Assembly (NCBI RefSeq): GCF_036013525.1
Contig: NZ_CP107853.1
Location: 3,596,001-3,660,000, forward strand
Origin: Nonomuraea sp. NBC_00507
GTDB taxonomy: Bacteria; Actinomycetota; Actinomycetes; Streptosporangiales; Streptosporangiaceae
Reading direction: 5' to 3'
DNA: 64,000 nt
The translations under genes and the position numbers were made by a program. Below the pieces are notes generated by a model. The model searched no databases and was not told the origin of the DNA. It saw only the letters and a list, made by a program, of their open reading frames with translations. Of the stretch, positions 60,502 to 64,000 are shown one piece after another. The number at the start of each line of letters is the position of its first letter. Position 1 is the stretch's first letter.

Positions 60502-61821
60502 GTGGCAGTGTCCTCGAGCAACCCTTCGACCAAGCCGACCAAGCGCACGTACGTGCTGGACACCTCGGTCCTGCTGGCCGACCCGGCGGCGATGACCCGC
60601 TTCGCCGAGCACGACGTCGTCCTTCCTATCGTGGTCATCACGGAGCTGGAAGGTAAGCGGCACCACCCGGAGCTCGGCTATTTCGCGAGGAAGGCTCTTC
60701 GCTACCTCGACGATCTGCGTGTGCAGTACGGCAGGCTCGACGAGCCGATGCCCACGGGGGACGGCACGATCAGGGTCGAGCTCAATCACAGCGATCCGTC
60801 CATCCTGCCCGTGGGGTTCCGCCTGGGCGACAACGACACCCGCATCCTGACCGTGGCGCGCTCGCTGGCCGCCGAGGGTTGCGACGTCGTCCTGGTCTCC
60901 AAGGACCTGCCCATGCGGGTCAAGGCGGCCTCGATCGGCATGGTGGCCGAGGAGTACCGGGCCGAGCTCGTACACGAGTCAGGCTGGACCGGCATGTCCG
61001 AGCTGCAGGTGACCACCGAGGACGTCGAGGCGCTCTTCGAGCACGGCACGGCGGACCTGGAGGAGGCCAGGGATCTGCCGACGCACACCGGGCTGCGGCT
61101 GCTGTCCGCCAAGGGCTCGGCCCTGGGCCGGGTGCTGCCGGACAAGTCGGTGCGCCTGGTCCGCGGCGACCGCGAGGTGTTCGGCCTGCACGGCCGCTCC
61201 GCCGAGCAGCGCATCGCGCTGGACCTGCTGATGGACCCTGAGATCGGCATCGTCTCGCTCGGCGGCCGGGCCGGCACGGGCAAGTCGGCGCTGGCGCTCT
61301 GCGCGGGCCTGGAGGCGGTCCTGGAGCGCCGCCAGCACCGCAAGGTCGTCGTCTTCCGCCCGCTCTACGCCGTGGGCGGCCAGGAGCTCGGCTACCTGCC
61401 CGGCACCGAGGGCGAGAAGATGGGTCCGTGGGCGCAGGCCGTCTACGACACGCTCGGCGCGGTCACCGCGCCCGAGGTGATCGAGGAGGTGCTCGACAGG
61501 GGCATGCTGGAGGTGCTCCCGCTGACGCACATCCGCGGCCGGTCGCTGCACGACGCGTTCGTGATCGTGGACGAGGCCCAGTCGCTCGAGCGCGGGGTGC
61601 TGCTGACCGTGCTGAGCCGGATCGGCGCCAACTCGCGGGTCGTGCTCACCCACGACATCGCCCAGCGCGACAACCTGCGGGTCGGCAGGCACGACGGCGT
61701 GGTCGCGGTGGTGGAGAAGCTGAAGGGGCATCCGCTGTTCGCGCACGTCACGCTGACCAGGTCCGAGCGCTCCCCGATCGCGGCGCTGGTGACGGAGATG
61801 CTCGAGGACATCACCATGTGA
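60502..61821 (+). CDS. phoH2: PIN-PhoH fusion (PhoH2-type RNA helicase/ribonuclease)
   Basis: The 439-aa product joins an N-terminal PIN nuclease domain ([13 protein letters not shown] with Asp20, [36 protein letters not shown]) to a C-terminal PhoH ATPase with Walker [10 protein letters not shown] at 254-262 and Walker [13 protein letters not shown]. PhoH2 proteins unwind and cleave RNA. In mycobacteria an upstream small antitoxin (PhoAT) overlaps; no comparable ORF is obvious here. GTG 60502 has GGGAG upstream. It ends directly against the convergent lipoprotein gene. Confidence 0.93.
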   Translation: MAVSSSNPSTKPTKRTYVLDTSVLLADPAAMTRFAEHDVVLPIVVITELEGKRHHPELGYFARKALRYLDDLRVQYGRLDEPMPTGDGTIRVELNHSDPSILPVGFRLGDNDTRILTVARSLAAEGCDVVLVSKDLPMRVKAASIGMVAEEYRAELVHESGWTGMSELQVTTEDVEALFEHGTADLEEARDLPTHTGLRLLSAKGSALGRVLPDKSVRLVRGDREVFGLHGRSAEQRIALDLLMDPEIGIVSLGGRAGTGKSALALCAGLEAVLERRQHRKVVVFRPLYAVGGQELGYLPGTEGEKMGPWAQAVYDTLGAVTAPEVIEEVLDRGMLEVLPLTHIRGRSLHDAFVIVDEAQSLERGVLLTVLSRIGANSRVVLTHDIAQRDNLRVGRHDGVVAVVEKLKGHPLFAHVTLTRSERSPIAALVTEMLEDITM

Positions 61822-62328
61822 TCATTTCAGATCGGGACACGTGTGCCGCCCCTCGTCCTGCGGGGGGCGGTTCTCGTTGTCCCGGATGATCCTGACCTCT
61901 TCGAAGGCCGCGTCCTGCTGTGCCGTGCAGACGATCTGCGCCATGCCGAGCCTGCTCAGCTTGCCCTCGCCCCGGATATAGACGGTCAGGGTCGACGTGC
62001 GCGGGAGGATCACCTCGTCGCGCCGTACGGGGTTGAGCGAGTCGTTGACCCTCAGGTACGTGAACCCGCGCAGCTCGGTGTCCCGGTCGCCCAGCGGCTG
62101 CGTGGAGGCCGCGAACAGCGCGCCGAGCAGGCTCTCGACGGTGTCGTTCGCCACGTCGGCCGGCTCCAGTGTGAGCTTGCCGTCCCTGATCAGGTAGATC
62201 GTCTTGGACGGCGGCGGGATCCGGGTGGTGGGCGCGTTGTCCCGGTCCAGGACGTCGGTGGGCGAGATGCCGCACGCGGCCACGACCATGAACGCCATGG
62301 CCGCTAACAGAGCACGGAGGTTCTTCAT
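61822..62328 (-). CDS. GerMN-domain lipoprotein
   Basis: This 168-aa product has a lipoprotein signal (AMAFMVVAAC, lipobox near residues 16-19) and a GerMN-type domain (KTIYLIRDGKLTLEPADVAN, VESLLGALFAASTQPL, VIRG-like VYIRGEGKLSRLGMAQIVC). GerMN domains occur in LpqB-like accessory proteins of two-component systems, which fits the overlap (ATGA) with the upstream kinase gene. It is much shorter than LpqB. One TTA codon lies at residue 8. It is the last gene of the regulator-kinase-lipoprotein operon. Confidence 0.8.
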   Translation of the reverse strand: MKNLRALLAAMAFMVVAACGISPTDVLDRDNAPTTRIPPPSKTIYLIRDGKLTLEPADVANDTVESLLGALFAASTQPLGDRDTELRGFTYLRVNDSLNPVRRDEVILPRTSTLTVYIRGEGKLSRLGMAQIVCTAQQDAAFEEVRIIRDNENRPPQDEGRHTCPDLK

Positions 62329-63737
62329 GCGTGCGGGAGCCAGACCGTGAAGAGGGTGCCGGGGTTCTGGGTGCGTACCGAGATCGTGCCGCCGTGCAGA
62401 TGCACATTGGCCCTGGCGATGGCCAGGCCCAGGCCGCTGCCCTGGCTGCGGGAGCGGCCGGCGCCTGCCTTGAAGAAACGATCGAAGACGTGGGGCAGCG
62501 CCTCCAGCGGGATGCCCTTGCCGTGGTCGCGCACCTTCACCTCCAGGCCGTTCTCGGTGCTCCTGGCGTTGACCACCACCGGGGGCAGTCCGTGCTTGAG
62601 CGCGTTGCCGACGAGGTTGGCCACGATGACGTCGAACCTCCTCGGATCGAGGTTGTCGGTCAACCCCTGGGAGGCGTTCACCTTCACCTGGTCGGTCCAC
62701 CCGCGCGTCTCCAGGCAGTCGGCGATGGCGTCGGCCACGTTGACGGGCTCGAGGTTGAGCGTGGCCGTGCCCGCGTCGAAGCGGCTGATCTCGATGAGGT
62801 GCTCGACCAGCTCGCGCAGGCGCTCGATCTCGCGGAGCACCAGTCGTACGGCCTGCGCCGGCGCCTCGGGGAGCCGGCCGGCCTCCTCCGAGAGCACGTC
62901 GGCCACGGCCGTCATGGCGGTCAGCGGCGTGCGCAGCTCGTGCGAGACGTCCGCCACGAACCGGCGTGACATGGCCTCGAGCGAGCGCAGCTCCGACACG
63001 CTGAGCTCCAATGCCGCCGCCGCGTCGTTGAACCTGGCGGTCAGCCCGGCCAGCTCGTCCTGTCCGTGCACGGGCAGCCGCGTGTCCAGCTTGCCCTCGC
63101 CGAGTGCCTGCGCGGCCGCGCTCAGCCGCCGGACGGGGAGCAGCACCTGCCGGGCGGACAGCAGCGACACGACCACGGCGATCAGCACGATGGCGATGCC
63201 GCCCTGGAACAGCCTGGCCCTGAGCGCGTTCAGCTGGTTGACGTCGGCGGTCATGGGGAAGAACACGAAAGCCCGCAGGTCGGTGGCCTCGGGGCGGCCG
63301 AAGTTGTCCCTGGCCACCCCGGCGCCGACGATGAACCACAGCTCGTTGCGGATCACCCTCCGCTGGGTGACGACGCTCTGCTTGGCCCGGCCGTACAGCT
63401 CGTTGGGCACGTCGCTCAGGGCCATGGGACCGTTGACCGAGACCAGGTCGCCATACTCGATGATGACGCCGCGGCCGGGCGCGCTCAGGGTCTGGGCCAG
63501 GCGGTCGAGCTCCTTGTTCGTCGGCGCGGCCTCGCCCGGCCGCAGCTTGCCCACGGCGAAGTCGATGCTGCTCAGCTCCCTGATCACCAGGTCGAGCGAG
63601 GTGGTCTCCGTCCTGTTCACCAGCGCCGTCTTGGCCAGCTCGAAGCCGATGGTGGCGACCAGCGTGGAGGCGGTGACGGCGACGAGCGTGAACGTGATGA
63701 CCAGACGCGCTCGCAAGCCGGTCGGCAACGGGATCAC
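62325..63737 (-). CDS. HAMP-containing sensor histidine kinase
   Basis: The 470-aa protein has two membrane spans (LVITFTLVAVTASTLVATIG at 12-31 and IAIVLIAVVVSLLSARQVL at about 181-199) around an extracytoplasmic sensor, then HAMP (PVRRLSAAAQALGEGKLDTR), phospho-acceptor His266 in VADVSHELRTPLTAM, an N-box (VANLVGNALKHG) and ATP-binding DHGKGIPLEALPHVFDRFFK and GSGLGLAIARANVHLHGG. GTG 63737 overlaps the regulator stop as GTGA. It pairs with the response regulator encoded immediately upstream. Confidence 0.95.
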   Translation of the reverse strand: MIPLPTGLRARLVITFTLVAVTASTLVATIGFELAKTALVNRTETTSLDLVIRELSSIDFAVGKLRPGEAAPTNKELDRLAQTLSAPGRGVIIEYGDLVSVNGPMALSDVPNELYGRAKQSVVTQRRVIRNELWFIVGAGVARDNFGRPEATDLRAFVFFPMTADVNQLNALRARLFQGGIAIVLIAVVVSLLSARQVLLPVRRLSAAAQALGEGKLDTRLPVHGQDELAGLTARFNDAAAALELSVSELRSLEAMSRRFVADVSHELRTPLTAMTAVADVLSEEAGRLPEAPAQAVRLVLREIERLRELVEHLIEISRFDAGTATLNLEPVNVADAIADCLETRGWTDQVKVNASQGLTDNLDPRRFDVIVANLVGNALKHGLPPVVVNARSTENGLEVKVRDHGKGIPLEALPHVFDRFFKAGAGRSRSQGSGLGLAIARANVHLHGGTISVRTQNPGTLFTVWLPHA

Positions 63738-64000
63738 GGGGGGCTGAACCGATAGCCGAACCCGCGCACCGTGTGGATGAACACGGGCTCGGCGGGCGTC
63801 GGCTCGATCTTCGCGCGGACGCGCTGCACGCAGGCGTCGACCAGTCGCGAGTCGGCGATGTGCGTGTGGTCCCAGACGGCCCGCAGCAGATAGCGGCGGT
63901 TGAGGACCTGGCCGGGGTGGCGGACGAGCTCCAGCAGCAGCCGCAGCTCGGTGGGCGTCAGGTGGATCTCCTTGCCGGCCAGCATGACCTTGAGCGCGCC
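63734..64000 (-). CDS. OmpR-type response regulator (C-terminal part)
   Basis: The visible 88 residues are a winged-helix output domain: EIHLTPTELRLLLELVRHPG, NRRYLLRAVWDH, SRLVDACVQRVRAKIE and FIHTVRGFGYRFSPP. The receiver domain lies beyond the right edge. It is the cognate regulator of the overlapping kinase gene and would bind direct-repeat promoters of its regulon. Confidence 0.95.
   Translation of the reverse strand, partial: GALKVMLAGKEIHLTPTELRLLLELVRHPGQVLNRRYLLRAVWDHTHIADSRLVDACVQRVRAKIEPTPAEPVFIHTVRGFGYRFSPP

Overview
The window is a high-GC actinomycete chromosome segment with no sign of plasmid, phage or transposon DNA. Three things point to Actinomycetota: the mycothiol conjugate amidase gene mca, the order mfd-lipoprotein-mazG-eno-divIC-DUF501-ppx (close to the mycobacterial order), and a F420/PPOX-type oxidoreductase. 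The many GTG/TTG starts, the family mix and the secreted proteins suggest Streptosporangiaceae (Nonomuraea or Streptosporangium type), but the genus is an inference.

Layout. 1-3141: the end of an exopolysaccharide locus (Wzy/ligase-like membrane protein, Wzz-like chain-length protein, GH26-like lipoprotein). 3086-5987: methyltransferase, an APS kinase fused to a degenerate ATP-sulfurylase domain, and a TauE/SafE exporter. 6050-14900: cupin, mfd, SurA-like lipoprotein, mazG, eno, divIC-like, DUF501, ppx. 15075-21635: secreted repeat protein, uracil-DNA glycosylase, type II NADH dehydrogenase behind a textbook Rex operator, ACT protein, a peptide-deformylase-like protein lacking its catalytic Glu, an unusual tRNA, a Bax-inhibitor-like protein and small enzymes. 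21743-29785: thiolase, lipoprotein, SGNH hydrolase, cystathionine beta-synthase, orphan NarL-type kinase and cystathionine gamma-synthase (a transsulfuration pair). 29807-38276: membrane and DUF proteins, acetyltransferase, VWA/AAA+ pair, FIST sensor and ROK kinase. 38332-47513: ECF sigma plus membrane partner, M1 peptidase, RDD protein, HPPD with a divergent Lrp regulator, class A PBP and a DUF255 thioredoxin-like protein. 47676-55294: acidic unknown protein, mca operon, DUF4307, greA, NlpC/P60, an autoregulated ribbon-helix-helix-like protein and pckG behind three DasR-like sites.

The most unusual part is 55279-58854. Two tandem TIGR04222-type membrane proteins with low-complexity Gly/Ser/Cys tails are followed by a DUF692 protein (the MNIO family, multinuclear non-heme iron oxidative enzymes that modify cysteine-containing peptides) and a small overlapping partner. 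This looks like a modification system whose substrates are the Cys-rich tails of membrane proteins. The DUF692 gene begins with four tandem 36-bp units, each carrying a ribosome-binding site and an in-frame ATG. The three larger genes each hold one rare TTA codon, and a 27-bp exact repeat links the second paralogue to the 3' end of pckG. The window ends with uppS, a PIN-PhoH gene (phoH2 type) and a response regulator-kinase-GerMN lipoprotein operon (minus strand).

Several genes appear leaderless: they lack a Shine-Dalgarno sequence and have a -10-like hexamer 6-8 nt before the start. No stretch over 300 bases is gene-free; the gaps hold promoters, operators and hairpin terminators, listed where visible.
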